Shown piece after piece: positions 13,050-25,303 of a stretch of 64,000 nucleotides of DNA. The stretch is from Paramarasmius palmivorus (lineage: Eukaryota; Basidiomycota; Agaricomycetes; Agaricales; Marasmiaceae): positions 124,001 to 188,000 of the forward strand of contig JAYKXP010000029.1 in the NCBI GenBank assembly GCA_037176845.1. Direction: 5' to 3'. The position numbers and the translations under genes were made by a program. The first letter of the stretch is position 1. Each line of letters starts with the position of its first letter. The notes under the pieces are model-generated. The model was not told the origin of the DNA and did no database searches. It saw only the letters and a program-made list of their open reading frames with translations.

Positions 13050-14544
13050 ATGGAAGAGCCTTTGTTGAACGGGTGCCACTCGGCACAAGCCAGTGAAGAA
13101 AGGAAGCCATCCTCTTCATCCTCGACGCTCCCACAGGAACTCGTGGATCAGATCATTGATCACCTTCACAGTGACGTGCCATCGCTGCGAAGCTGTTCCA
13201 CAGTATGCAGAGCATGGCTTCCTTCCAGTCGCTTGCACCTTTTCTCAAAGGTCCAACTGGACATACCGGAGCGTCATTCCGACCTTAACGCCGATCCCGG
13301 AATATGCCATAGACCGGGAGCTTGTCAAAGACTTTATCGCCTCCTATTGGAAAATCCGACGATAAAATCACAGATACACGATCTAGCTCTCGTTTTTACT
13401 ATGCCCTTGGGCAGGATAGCGGTCACGGACGACGATGAAGATTATCGTTCACTATGGGTTGACGAAAAGATCCTGCCGCTGCTCCTACGGTTGCTCACGC
13501 ATCTCAAGCGTTTTGAGATCGCGTCTAGGCAGGGTAACACCTCATGGCATACATTGTCTTCCCTTCTTCTTGACGCATTCGAAGAACTCTTTCAGAGGTT
13601 GGATTATATTCGTATCAAAGCATGGGACTTTCCACAAATGGAATCCTTCGATAAACTGCTGCACCACTGCCCAAACCTCAAAGGTCTGACCCTTTGGAAG
13701 AGCAGAATAGGCCCAGCAGACTCTTACGATCGGAGCCCGGAAGAATACGACGACGGAGACGAAAAAGATTCCGAAATTGCCTTGGACTCACCAAGCCCAG
13801 ACTTGGATATAATACACAAACACTCCGCTATTCTACTCGAGTTTCTAACGCTCGACTATGTAGAATGTGCTTATTTGGGCGACTGGCTCCTCAATAGGCC
13901 GCATCTTGTTCATTTGAACGGTATCCACGAGCTCCGCATCGCTCATTCAAACGATAAATCCGTCCAGCGACTTCTACGTGCTGTAGGCGGCTCACTTCAG
14001 CGGTTCCACTTCAAGCCAGGTCCTATCGGACGTAAGTACAATATACCCTCATATGTGCTATACTTGTTTACACTTGCTCCTTTTATCCCTAGTACAACGT
14101 CTCGACCTCAGTCACAATACCTCCTTACGTTGCGTGTGGCTTACGCTCGAAGAAGACAGTGGAATGCTCCCATGGATCTCGGCACTGCTCTCCACTGCTC
14201 CCAATCTAGACGGTCTCGAGAGAGTCGTGTTGGAGTTATACACCGACCCTAAACGACTTGAAATCGAAGACTGGCGTACACTTCACAAAGTTTGCTCAGA
14301 AGCTCCTCGTGCCACCATCAACATCGGAATATTCGCATCTCCGAATTCAGTAGAGTTCCTTCAGATACAAGAGGAGATGTCTACCGTCGTTAGCGAGAGC
14401 GAGTCGACGCCTCGAGTGAGGGTTTATCAGTTGGGTACTAAGAGACAGGGATCCATCTGTGCAGGGATGATACCGGTGATTGAGAAGTTTGAAGACGATT
14501 TTGGGAGAAGGATGAGCGGGAGCCATGGTCATGGCCACTTTTGA
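13050..14544 (+). CDS. F-box protein
   Basis: Probable substrate adaptor of an SCF ubiquitin ligase. The ATG at 13050 is followed by a Ser-rich leader and then an F-box at about residues 27-65 (LPQELVDQIIDHLHSDVPSL, then CRAWLPSSRLHLFSKV). A 61-bp intron at 14032-14092 joins to a second exon beginning QRLDLSHNTSLRCVWLTLEE, giving 477 residues. The rest is a weak leucine-rich repeat-like substrate region, with an acidic insert around residues 230-250. The form is typical of the expanded Agaricomycete F-box families, whose substrates are unknown. It is tail to tail with the G-alpha gene. Confidence 0.85.
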
Positions 14545-14719
14545 TTCCTTTCTTGCCACTAATACCGACACCAATGACAGTACATCGTAATCAGCCAAAA
14601 ATGTCCTGATGTATATACTTTACATGCCAAAAACCTCCAGATGTATGCTACACATATAAATACGCACTCAAGCTAAATAGAGCAATAGTTTCTACGTGGC
14701 CGGAGCCGTTTCGTTCCCG

Positions 14720-17051
14720 TCATGCCAGACCAGTCTGAGCAATGTGTTGACGAATAATGGCTTCTCCCACTGAGATCCAGGAAGGTGTTATGATCAGTGA
14801 TGAGAAGCGGCGAAGTTGACGGATGATCAAGTGGGCAAGATTGAGAAAGATGATCAACAAAGCGGTGAAATGCACTGGGTCAGCGGAAATCAATCAAGTA
14901 AAGTTGCAGGCAAGACCCACCATTGACGATAATACTCTGCGTAGCTTTGATGTCCTATTCGTGCGGGGTTTGTGACTGCATTCGGATAACAATGAGATAA
15001 ACGGAGCTTACGAGCATCGAAGTAAAGTGCTATCACCGAGAGAAGATATCAGTCAATGCGAAACGCGAGAGAAAGGCGGGGAAATTAACTCACCACATAT
15101 AATGCTCGTCCAGACGTATCCTTGCGCTTGTGAACTTGAACAAAGTGTGCTCGGAAGTAGCTGGACACTTCCTCATATTTATTGGATCGCTGGCCGTAGC
15201 TTGTAATACTATAAGATGTGTATGAGCATCGTGAACGGAATGAAAAGATGGCAGAAAACTGACTACTTCTTGACGTGAATTCCGGCTTTCAGTTTTGCTT
15301 GTAACAGATCCGTCTGAACGTTTGTCAGCGATAGGTAGGCATGTTTCACATAAGCCAACAAACCTTGTTTAACATGAGAACCAGATGCGCTTTCTTTAGA
15401 AGCTTGTTGGAGCAGACAGCGGTGAAAAGTTGGAGTGAGTCATCGATTCGGTTGACCCGTGCGTCCTCTTCCAGGTACTAGAACAGCTTGTTCAGCCAAT
15501 GAACTGTGAACGAGAAAATTAGAAGAGAGATTCACCTGATCGAACGCGGATATGGGCGCTAAAAATATGATTGCGGTGGCTACAAAAGGCACAGTCAGAC
15601 GACACCTGGCACGGGGGGAAGGTACGGAGTTCATGGGAACGAGTACGGGAAAGGTTGCAAGGGGCAGAATACTCACCATCATCAAAGTAAGGAATCCAGG
15701 CGTGTCGCTGAAACCGACAGAAATGAGGGATGTTCACTTTTTGAGCACATCAGAAACCTACTTGTCCGCGCTTGATTGCAAGTCAGCCACTTTGTGTGAC
15801 GGGGAAGGAACATTACTCACCGCGCCTCCCACGTCGTATAATCTCCATTCATACATCATGCCGCCGAGGTTTATGGGAAAGGAATGCTCTATCACACCAA
15901 GGGTTTGTAGGCGAACGTTCAAGACGTCATCTGTGATTGTCATGAGCATGGAAGGTCCGCGCGACCATGTAGACCGCAACTTACCAGTGTTTGGGATATA
16001 GTCCGGTTCCGAAATACGGACAATATTATCCAAGAAGCTAAAGAAATCGTTGGTCAGAATGTTAATAGGTATACTATATACTGAGTATTCACAATGGTGC
16101 GGATTCTTCTAAGCGTATCTTGCGTAATGTAATCATCCTTTTCACGACGGGATGACGCCAAAGAAGGCTGATGTCCTCCTGCGTTTCGTTCAACGCTTTC
16201 GCAGCCATGTTCGCAACCACTTGTGGTTTTGTGGAGGTCCAGTTTCGGCTAGCGGTGGAAAGTAGACCCTGCCATCCTGCGCGTACAAAAACCCCCGTGC
16301 GTCCACCAGATATGGAGACCCCGCCAGACAATTCGGACGCTAAAGCATCCTGCAATGCAATAAGCGGCAAGACTCTGGACCTGATTGAAAACAAGTCTTC
16401 TCGTTCCGCCTCGGAAACATCAATGGGCTCGGAAAAGTCTGGGTCGTCCGCAGAAGCAGAACCGCTGCCGGGTGATCTTGAGAACTCCCACTCGAGCTCT
16501 TCGACGATGGTTTTAACAGCTTTGATGATGTTAAAGTGGACTACAGGCTTCCACGAAGGCTTTTCTGAATCCAAGGTTTGTGAAGCATAATAGAGCTGAA
16601 ACTGCTTTTGCAATGTTGATTTTCCTGTTTTGAACAGCGTGTGAGGACTTTAACAAGAGTAGAAAGGGGACTAATCTTGACCTGACTCTGCCTGCCCAAG
16701 AAGCATCACTACGAGAACAGCCCATGAGCGATGCTAACGCGAACAAGTTAACACCTCGCACCTTTGATTTCCTTCCGCTTCGCCTCCTTCCTCCTCTGTG
16801 ATTCTTTCTGACCACGTCCAATCCCCCCTTCAGCTTGGTTGATCCCGAAGCTTTAAAGCAACTGAGCTTACCCTTAGTTCTTCATCTATCCTGTCATTTA
16901 TCCTTTGCGATTCCTCGTTATAGAAGCGGTTTGCGGGCAGTAGAATTCCAGACTCTTCCAGTACTGACGGGGGTGCCGACGCTGAACGCGTATGACCTGG
17001 ATGCATATGCTGCGAAGGTCGAACAGGTCCGGCTACCGAAGCGTCAGCCAT
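14720..17051 (-). CDS. Non-canonical G protein alpha subunit
   Basis: GTP-binding alpha subunit of a heterotrimeric G protein or a relative of it. The ATG at 17051 is followed by a basic, unconserved leader, then the helix NDRIDEELR joined by splicing to KESQRRKEAKRKEIKVMLLG and the P-loop GQAESGKST. The helical domain follows, then switch I (RLQTLGVIEHSF), switch II (YDVGGARGQRHAW), the G4 motif LNKTDLLQAKL and a C-terminal helix VGEAIIRQHIAQTGLA. About a dozen introns cut it, including one 9-nt exon at 15762-15770. The usual GGQ catalytic glutamine of switch II is alanine here, and the switch I arginine is kept. There is no MGxxxS myristoylation start. Basidiomycetes carry divergent G-alphas of this kind beside the classical ones. 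Its receptor and effector are unknown. Confidence 0.9.
15762..15770 (-). other. 9-nt microexon of the G-alpha gene (Arg-Gly-Gln)
   Basis: The bases CGCGGACAA lie between an acceptor (...ATCAAG) and a donor (GTAGGT). The flanking introns are 15771-15820 (50 bp, donor GTGAGT) and 15708-15761 (54 bp, acceptor TTTCAG). Both junctions are in phase 0. With it the protein reads DVGGA-RGQ-RHAWIPYF, which fits the G-alpha switch II spacing. Without it three residues of switch II are missing. Confidence 0.8.
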
Positions 17052-18051
17052 AGTGCGATGGAACAAGAAGATAACAGGGTGTTCACGTTACGAACGCCGT
17101 ATTTTATAAGAAACGATGGGCGTGTCTGGTTGAGGAAGGTAGATCCCACATTATTGTCGATCGGGCCTCAGGCGCTCATCAGGCACGTGTGTATTTGACA
17201 GGACGGATTCTATTCGGCTGATCCGGGGTCGGTCAATGCGTTCCTGGTAACCGCCGCGTTGCTCCTTCCCTCCATGTACCTTTCCGACCTCTAAAGAGCA
17301 ATAGCAAGTGAGGTGAAATGGAAAGAAGGTTACTCAAGTATGCGGGAGATTTCACTTGCCAAGATGAAGCTATCAGTCGTCGACTCGGATTTATTTGATC
17401 CAACGGCAAGACGCGATCTTGTCATCTTGATGCACAGTTCATCTGATATATTACGGCGACGCTATACTGGAACAGCAGTGTACACTGGAATAGGCTGTTG
17501 CAGGACCACAAGCTCGTTTGGAGTTTAGAGAATAGTTATGACGGGTTCGATCGGGAACACCTTGGAGCTTTTTTGCCCATTTTCCCCCATCCAAGATCGA
17601 GAGTCCAGAAGAGCATAAGTTGCAGCCGGTCAATTCTAGATTACCGTTGTGCGTAGCGGTGTCAAGACTTAATACGATACCTCGGACCCAAGATCGAAGG
17701 GTCTTGGGCGAATGATAAGTGGGCGGCGGCTTCTACAAAAAGGACGACCATTTCGTGATGTACACAATCACTGTGCTGGCCTATCTGATCTAATTGCATA
17801 GACCTCACAGAAGATGCATATGGGGTACTTGGAAAGCGTAAATCACTGCGGGTTGACAAGTCAACTCCGTCAACACAGGCTCTTCGGTTTCACGTTAGGA
17901 ACTGAGAGGGCCGGCAAGTGGTCCAGACAAGAAGCACCAAATGAAAGTGACTTGGTTACCATATGGACAGAGGAAGCAGCTGAATGAAAATCAATGCATC
18001 ATCAACACGAAGACAACATTATTCGCGCTACATGATTGTGAAGCATAGCTA
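17052..18051. other. Intergenic, upstream of the G-alpha gene
   Basis: About 1 kb between the G-alpha start and the 3' end of the Arf-like gene. Only short unconvincing frames occur. It should hold the G-alpha promoter. No specific element was recognised. Confidence 0.4.
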
Positions 18052-19293
18052 TCACCTCTGTTGAAAAACACCCACGCCGCCCACTTTCACCTTGTCAATA
18101 GCATCTTGCACGACTAGATTCGGCAATGGTTTCTTATCTGGAAGCACCATGCTTTCTTTAGCCTTGGGGCTCATCATTACATCCCTTGAATAGTACTCTG
18201 CCCAGAGGCTTCCATTCGTCACATAGGGATTGAGAATGAGAAAGCGGGCAAACGTGTCCAATTCAGCATTACTAGCGCCCATACTGCGAATACCGAAATG
18301 AACCATTTGAACCCAGAAATAAGTCATTGTGATATGGAATGTGCGACCTCGAGTTTGTGTGCTTTGCGAGATGTACTTTGCGAGTCCGTCGAATATCATG
18401 TCTTTTGTGCGCCGCGTACTGAGTTAGCTTGGCTCATGGTTACAAGACCGATCACCTCATCTTTTTGCCGACCATATGTTATGAGCAGGACATATGCAAT
18501 CCTGATATGGATGTAGTGGTCCCAAGACGGTAGCTCAATTGCGTTGAATTGGGAGAGAAAGACCTCCGAAGAGGTGTCGGTGTCAAGCCTTGTCAACCAC
18601 GACTCCAACTTCTCGTTGGGTGTTTCCACAGACACAGGGAATAATGGAGAAGAGAAACGATCAGGATGGGATGAATTGAGCATTAACTGCATCCAGCCAA
18701 AAGCTGTTTGAATCTCCTTGTTCGTTGTTATATCCTGTATCAGCGACGAGCTGACAACGAATGAGGGCCTGCCTTTTAGCGCCTCGGCAAACATGGTTCG
18801 AATGGTATCAACGGAAACAATGTTTGGAAGATCTTTCTTGGTCGCAAGGCTGTCAATAACATATCAAAATCAGGATACGAATATACTCGGAGGGAAGGGC
18901 AACATACATCAATGTTGGCATATCCATTGCGAGACCATCTGATCCCGCAAATATCGTCTTAAACGCTTCGACGCTCTCTTCCAAGTATGATTCATTCGCG
19001 CTGTCCACCAACCATACCACTCCGTCGCTAGTCGATACCATGTTCTTCAAAAGCGGTATCATGTAGGTGGACCCACAGCCAGTCCCCAGATCCCAGCAAG
19101 TAGCGCTGAAAACACCAGATGTTGTGTGTACATCAATATCTTCTACATTGAACCCGATCGTTGGTATGGTTTGAACGACCTGCTGTAGCTTGAGCTGGTA
19201 GAGAAGGGTCGTTTTACCGGCGCTGTCGAGGCCGAGCAAAGAGATCTTGTGACGTTTTGTTGGGTAGAGACGTCGAATGAAGTTTTGAATCAT
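18052..19293 (-). CDS. Arf-like small GTPase with a C-terminal extension
   Basis: The ATG at 19293 opens an Arf-family GTPase with P-loop GLDSAGKTT, switch I PTIGFNVE, WDLG, a VDSANE block and a TKKD nucleotide-specificity motif after an intron near 18850-18910. The Arf domain ends near residue 180. About 200 further residues follow, with blocks such as SWDHYIHIRIAYVLLITYGRQ, FHITMTYFWVQMVHFG and LPDKKPLPNLVVQDAIDKV. The chain starts MIQN, so the Arf glycine-2 myristoylation site is absent. The switch II GGQ reads GTG, so the hydrolytic glutamine is missing. The splice joining the two extension exons (roughly 18400-18475) is uncertain. I believe Arf proteins with similar extensions occur in other Agaricomycetes, but their role is unknown. 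Confidence in the Arf part is high, and in the exact exon set moderate. Confidence 0.8.
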
Positions 19294-20122
19294 CTTGTGA
19301 GCGATCCAGGCTTATTGATTGGCCCTTTATATCGTATATGCACTGAAGACGTGTCGACGTCGTCAGATACTGGTGTCAATGTCGAGGAGGCGAGTCACTT
19401 ACAGCGACTGAGTCATCGACTGTCACTTTTGGTTGCCATTCGGCTTGGTAGGATACATATGCCTCTCATATCCCACGAGAGAAAGAATGAAGGGTAAACG
19501 GAAATTAGGGAACGGAGAATGGGATGACGGTAGTGAACAAGAGGGATATCTATTTATCTATCCACCTCGCCTTGTCTTTCGCCTTCATGTCAACGATTTC
19601 CACCATTCGGGTCTCTCGACAGATGTTGTATAGGCAACCCAGAAAAAGAGCAGGGAGCTCCCATAGAAGATTGCTTGCGGTGAAAACGACTTTAAGGCAT
19701 TACACAGACTACAATCTGGTAGACCATTCCACCTGAACCTGGACCTTCTTTCTGTTATTCAGAACTCCAAAAGCCAAGTCGGGTGCTAGTTTCACAAAGC
19801 GGAACATGGATCATCGTCAGACGTCAAATCTCGAATAGGATCGGAACCCGAACGACTTGCGGCAGCGATTCGCCGAAAGCTGAGCTCCAGCTAAAATCTC
19901 GCAAGACAATTGGCAGCTTTCAATGGAATCTGTTTCAAAACCATAAATAGGACCAGGAGGCTTATATCTGGTTTCGTTATCTTGGAAACTGAACATTTTC
20001 TTCAAAACGATCAGTGTTTCTTCCACGATGACTGTGTGGTTTCTTCCGCCGCCGTCACACGTATACCGCTATAAGGAGCCCTCGATTCGCTATCTCTAGG
20101 TGCTACTTCTATACGCGACAAC
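19294..20122. other. Divergent intergenic region
   Basis: About 830 bp between the Arf-like gene (-) and the small helical gene (+), so both promoters should lie here. The open frames in it are short, mostly lack ATG starts, and resemble nothing I know. Confidence 0.4.
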
Positions 20123-20565
20123 ATGGGTCCTATGCTTGCGGCGTTCGAACGACACAGTAGAGAACAGCTAAGGGACCTACAAACGCGAATAGAGGTGCTA
20201 CTAGAAGCTGGGATTATAGAGAGAGAGAGGGAGCGCAGTGAAAAGGCGATCATGAAAATGCACAAGTACGTGTTTCTGGCCTATGTATCTTCTTTGTGTA
20301 CTTAATCCTCTGCACGCATAGAGCAGCACGTTATTGCATCCAGAAATGGGAAGATAAAGGGCCCTTAGAAGGGCTTGCAATGCTATTGCGCGCGAAGATA
20401 AAGCTCAACAATGCCCGAACCTATCTCAAGGTGTCTGCGGTCTCCGCCTTCGATGCGAGCACAGCTAATGATGATGATTAGATTATAGAACGACGTGAAC
20501 GACTACGTGCTCGTCTAGAATATTTACAGAGGGTAGCAAACAGCGAATCTCTTGAATCCCTGTAG
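20123..20565 (+). CDS. Small charged helical protein, unknown
   Basis: Three exons fit together: 20123-20265, 20322-20430 and 20482-20565, with introns of 56 and 51 bp (GTACGT...ATAG and GTGTCT...TTAG). They give 111 residues, MGPMLAAFERHSREQLRDLQ at the start and a stop at 20563-20565. The protein is rich in Arg, Glu and Leu and looks alpha-helical throughout, possibly a short coiled coil. It has no signal peptide, membrane segment or known motif. It lies 260 bp upstream of an F-box gene on the same strand. Retention of one frame across two good introns supports it being real. The function is not recognised. Confidence 0.55.
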
Positions 20566-20827
20566 GGGATTGGTAAGAGATTGGCTTACCCATGCCTCCA
20601 GTCTAGAAACACGATGTTATCGAGGACCAAAACTTAGTGTAGACGAGAGGAATTTGAACCTGAAGAGCTTCAAGCTACGCTAGATAACAGAGAGCCGTGT
20701 AACATTCTACTATACTTACTGAGATACTTAGAATGCTTCCAAATCGGAGAAGTAGTGGACCGCGGGCCGCGACCGATCCGCGCAGAGTACGCGATCTAAA
20801 AATTTTGGGATGTTCTCTCCTGCGACG

Positions 20828-22562
20828 ATGTCAACAGTAGCCAAAGAGGTGAGGCTTTTTAGATTTTCCAAGATCAGAAGAGTGTTTTTTGACCAGCTAT
20901 AAGGCCACACTAGACACTCCTGTCGAGCTCTGCGACAAATGTCACGAGTGCTTTCCGGTGAAATCCAACCCCTACATCCCCATCGTCGAAAGTTATCTCT
21001 CCCAACATCCAGCGAACCACATTTCTCTTGACCATGAGATTCCTTCTCTTGGCGAAGCTTTGCAGGAATGTCTTGCAGAAGTCAAGGGTTATGACCAAGA
21101 GCTGAAGAGGATGCTGGAGGCTACGAGGAGAATGACAAAGCGAAGGGAGTACCTTTGGGGAATGGCAAAGAGACTCAGAGGGATGATCACGTCTTCGATT
21201 CGTCGGCTGCCTCCTGAAATTCTGCTGCATGTCTTCCACTTGACTTGGCAGCAAGGAGGGCAATGGGGCTGCGAGCAATCGAAAACTCGGATCACGCTCA
21301 CCTTGGGACAAGTATGTTCCCATTGGCGAACTTTGGTGCACTCTACCCCACAACTGTGGTCAGATATCAAAGTCGAATTCCGAGCCAAGGACAGTGCGAA
21401 ATTCGCCCGCAGGGTCCTTCGGTGGAACCAGTTCCTCCTGGAAAAGACTCGCCATAACCTTCTTGACATCCAATTCATAGTACCCGAATACCCATGGGAG
21501 ACACCTCTTGACTTCGACACGGAATATAACACTCAAACACATCAACCAGTCATATCCGAGCTGTTGCGGTATGGTACCAGATGGCAGACTGCCGACTTGA
21601 CAGTGATGCGCGACGAGGTGTTTACCTTACCCCAAGATCTCCCTCACCTCACGACATTGACGGTTCTGCGCCGTCAGGTTCTTGAAGAATCATTCCCGGA
21701 ACAAATCTGGATCGCGGAATCTGGTCCTCCTTCCCCTTTATTCGCACCTCGCCTCTCAAATCTCAGCTTGTCAGCTGTAGAGATTCGTTTGGCTGAACCC
21801 GTCAACTTAGATTCCTTAACGTGCCTCATGTTGGATTGCTACTATATGGATACCCTCCTAGATATCCTGCGATATGCACCAAATTTGATGGATGTTCATA
21901 TTGCAGGACCCGTTATGCCAAGGACAAGCACCAGCTCTGGGGTTGTCACCTCCCGGTTGAGGACTCTCGAAGCGAAACATCTTTCCTCCATTCCCGGATT
22001 CTTCCGACGTCTCACGTTACCCTGCCTTTCCTCATTATATATCTCAGAGACCTCCAATGCGTCTGCCATCGAAGAGGATAACGATTTTCAGCTGGCATCT
22101 TTCCTTTCGCGTTCCAAGCCCCCGCTCTCCAACCTCACCCTCAAGGTAAAAAAGTCCTTGGCATATGAGGGACTCATCCATGTACTCGGTATGCTACCTA
22201 ATGTGACTTCGTTCACCCTTGGGGACCGGCGATACCAATGGGATATCGAACCACCATTCTTCGTAGCAGACGACTTATTGCGTCATTTGACTACTACCGA
22301 ATCCGACGCGATTTTACCCAACTTGACAAGCCTTCACATCCATTTCCCAAATCCACCGACAAGTGATCGCCTACGTGACATGGTTCACTCGCGGTTACAA
22401 AGACCAGTGGACCAAAGGCTGAAGTCCCTTCGCCTAGTATTTTGTTACTGCTCCTCTTCCACGCTTGGGCAGGACATACGAGAGTGTACAGAAGAATTGC
22501 GCAATGCAGGTGTGGTCGTGGAAGTCGTTTGTACTCATCTACCAATAGCCTACTTCGAATAG
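20828..22562 (+). CDS. F-box protein with N-terminal cysteine cluster
   Basis: Probable SCF adaptor. A 21-nt first exon at 20828-20848 (MSTVAKE) is joined over a 55-bp intron (20849-20903) to a single long exon, giving 559 residues. Near residue 16 there is ELCDKCHECF (C-x2-C-x2-C). YLSQHPANH follows, then a coiled coil at about residues 55-100 and an F-box at about 105-150 (IRRLPPEILLHVFHLTW, then VCSHWRTLVHSTPQLWSDI). The remaining 400 residues are irregular LRR-like substrate-binding sequence. The same N-terminal layout recurs in the gene at 40751, so the two are paralogues. The start rests on the splice match. Without it no ATG is available near the N-terminus. Confidence 0.85.
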
Positions 22563-22655
22563 ATAGAGACTCGGAAGCATTTGATTACAGTGAATGATTT
22601 CTGGTTTGCATGGCTCGAAAGTCCTGTTTGTACTCCGAATTAATTTACAACCCAA

Positions 22656-24073
22656 TTACTCAGACTGAGTAGATTTCTGAATTTGCCCTTCTACATCTTT
22701 TCGGAAAGATTCCAAGTAATCCTTATGTGTCTTCTGAGGTTTCCAACCTAACCTCCTAGCACGATTACCGACACATCTCGAATTGGAAAACAAGATCTTG
22801 ACGATAGGCGAGTCCTGGATGATCATGGGGGCGTCAGAGCTGCAGGACAATTGACTGTGGGTGTTACTCACCCCGAAAAACCGATCTAGTTCTTCTTTAG
22901 TGAGCGGTGTCGGTTCAGGGCTCTTGCCTTTCCCTTGCTCATAAAAGACTTCAGCTAAAATTTTGTAGATTTCGATCAACCTGTGCTCGTTGCTGTTTGC
23001 AAAATAATAGCCCTCGCGTCCATTAGGAGTATTCTTCGGATCATTGCTAACAGCATCGAAAACACGGGAGTAGAGGTCGACAACTGAGAACATAAGTGTG
23101 GAACTGCAAGGAACGGTGCGGCTAAAACCTACGTTCATTGATTTCGATGTGGCCCCAGATGTTTTTGCCCTCGCCTATCCTGAAGCCGTCACCGCGTTGA
23201 AGGGCAATGGGAATGAATATATTGGCGAATAAGACGCTGGGATTGGAGATGCCAGCATCTACGAGCAGGTTTTGCGCAATGCCGTAGACTATGGACGGTA
23301 CGACGATATACGTGTAAACGTAACCTGGAGAAAACATGTCAGTCCTTGCTAAAGTCGCTTGCCAATGGCTTTCTCGCACCTTCTTGACCAGCAGCGGCGA
23401 TTCGTGTGTCAACATGACGATGAGGGTTGTTCAGAGGTATGCTCTCGATTTGCGCCGCATTATCGTCGTCGTAGATGAAGTCTGATGGATGGTCCCCATC
23501 AGAATTGTCGATTAGGTTGGCTATCCCACGAAGAAATAAGTCTCTACGGCTATCATAGTAATGATAATCGATACAGACCTGCCCCCGACTACAAGAAAGA
23601 ATTCAGTTTTCATGTCCTCAAGGTGATCACCTAGACTCACAGTATGTATGAGGATGGGTCGTTCACCAGTTGTTTCATAGCGCTTTTTTAGACCAGCTAA
23701 AATTGCTTCAGCAGCATCAAGGTCATCACAGTTCGTCTGACAGTCGTCAGTTTCTCCATCCGGGGGATGTAAAAGCCCTTACCAAGGCAATGACAATATC
23801 CGCCTCTGATGCGGCTTTGAACATTAACTCCCCGTCCGAAGCGGAGCCCACAATGGGCGTCACTCCAAATGCTTTGATCTTCTCTGCTTTCTCAACAGAA
23901 CGAATTAGCGCTCGAAATTCGAAAGAGCCGTGGTCTGGTCGTTGCAAAAAGTGACTCAAGACGCTACCACCAATATAGCCTAGAAGCATGGTGAGGGTAG
24001 CTTCGAAGATCGAGTTCGATACGGCATACGCACCCGTGGCGCCTGTGATAAGGATGGTCTTCTTGGTTGCCAT
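22656..24073 (-). CDS. NAD(P)-binding Rossmann protein (NmrA/extended SDR-like), copy 1
   Basis: Starts MATKKTILITGATG and continues over an intron with YIGGSVLSHFLQRP, so the spliced start carries the GATGYIGG dinucleotide-binding glycine motif. Later blocks include EADIVIAL at the end of the fourth strand and the exon starting YVYTYIVVPSIVYG, whose Tyr/Val-Pro pattern suits this family. The last exon reads RCVGNRARRLGWKPQKTHKDYL up to the stop at 22656. About six short introns are present and the protein is about 330-340 residues. Likely a cytosolic NAD(P)H-dependent oxidoreductase or redox-sensing regulator. The substrate cannot be told. It is paralogous to the gene at 25304-26718 in the same orientation. 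The middle exons around 23400-23700 were placed by comparison with that copy. Confidence 0.85.
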
Positions 24074-25303
24074 GTATGCCAGAATTTGCGGGAAAGGTGT
24101 ACTACCTGGTCCACTCCCAGCCTGACCTGTTTTATGCGACGGATACTAATGTTGGCATTGGTAATTCCATCCGTGTCGGAGAATCATGAAGCCCCAAGTA
24201 GTAAAAACCATCAGCGTATCGGTCAGCCTCGCAAAATGACCATGTTGCCATTACTTGAGCGTGGGCTCTCGGAGACTACTTGCCGGAGCGAGCGTTCTTT
24301 GAGCGGGCTTTCATCTCTTATCAAACAATACGTGCATCCGTCCTGCAAGGTGAGATCCTAGGGTGCATCATTTGACAATTAACTTCCTTCAAAAAGGAAA
24401 AACCGTCGACACACCTTCCCGCTGATGTACGTTTTGGGAGCTAAGAGGTCTAATGTGCGATCGCACTTGAACGTTGAACACCAGAATGGACCTGCAGGCT
24501 ACGCTGAACGAAGGGAGGAGCACTTTATCGAATTCTTTGTTTCCATCAAAACCCTGGCAAGCTGAGACCTGATGGTAAATCGTTGTACAGTGGAGCACAA
24601 GATTGGCTACGTACCATTAGCCTCGGAACTCCCTCAACGAGTCTTTCGCCCACACCTGCCGCGGCACGCTATGCTCCTTCAATACCCATACCGAGAAACG
24701 GGTCAGCTAAAGCAGCGAGAACTTAGAACTCCAACATGCCATGAATGTATTATGCCACTGAATACCTAAGTCTTGATACCGAACGTTAAATGATCATAGT
24801 TCAGCTTGCGTTAGAATTCTCGGGACAGATAAGTTGCTGCTGCTGCATGTTGTTCTATGCCCTGTGCCCTGGTAATGCATAGTTTGTCGGGAATTGTCGT
24901 CTTTTGCATGAAATCCAGACTTCCCTGAGCATTCCCTATCAGCGTCAAATTTTCAAGGGATGTCCTCGAAACGTACCAAAAGAAAGCTAGTACAAATTGC
25001 CGCTAAGTTTCGAGAACTTGGTCAATGACCTTGCGCAAATCCAGCGGCGGCGGTCAGGCCAATTTAAATTTTCACACGAATGGAGGTCCTTGTCACATGG
25101 CTTTCAGGTGACCTCTATCGCACGCGAACTGCCTGACCTTGGCTGAGCTCGATACGAGAAACTTATCATGCTTTCCTTCTGTCGTAGAGCTTGATCTTTT
25201 CATTAATACACCAAAGCTTCTTGATTTCCCTATTCATGCTGTATATTCCACAGTAGGGTAACTCTCTGTCTGCCGTATCTTACTAGTATCGTTTACAGTC
25301 CGA
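24074..25303. other. Intergenic between the two NAD(P)-binding paralogues
   Basis: About 1.2 kb, holding the promoter of copy 1. The first 120 bp upstream of the start (24080-24200) resembles the matching stretch upstream of copy 2, for example TGGTCC, CTG..TTTAT and ATTGGTAAT in the same order. No independent gene is supported. Confidence 0.5.

Noticed and set aside
13050..17051. Idea that the F-box gene and G-alpha form a functional unit
   Set aside because: They are convergent with separate promoters, and nothing in the sequence links them beyond position.
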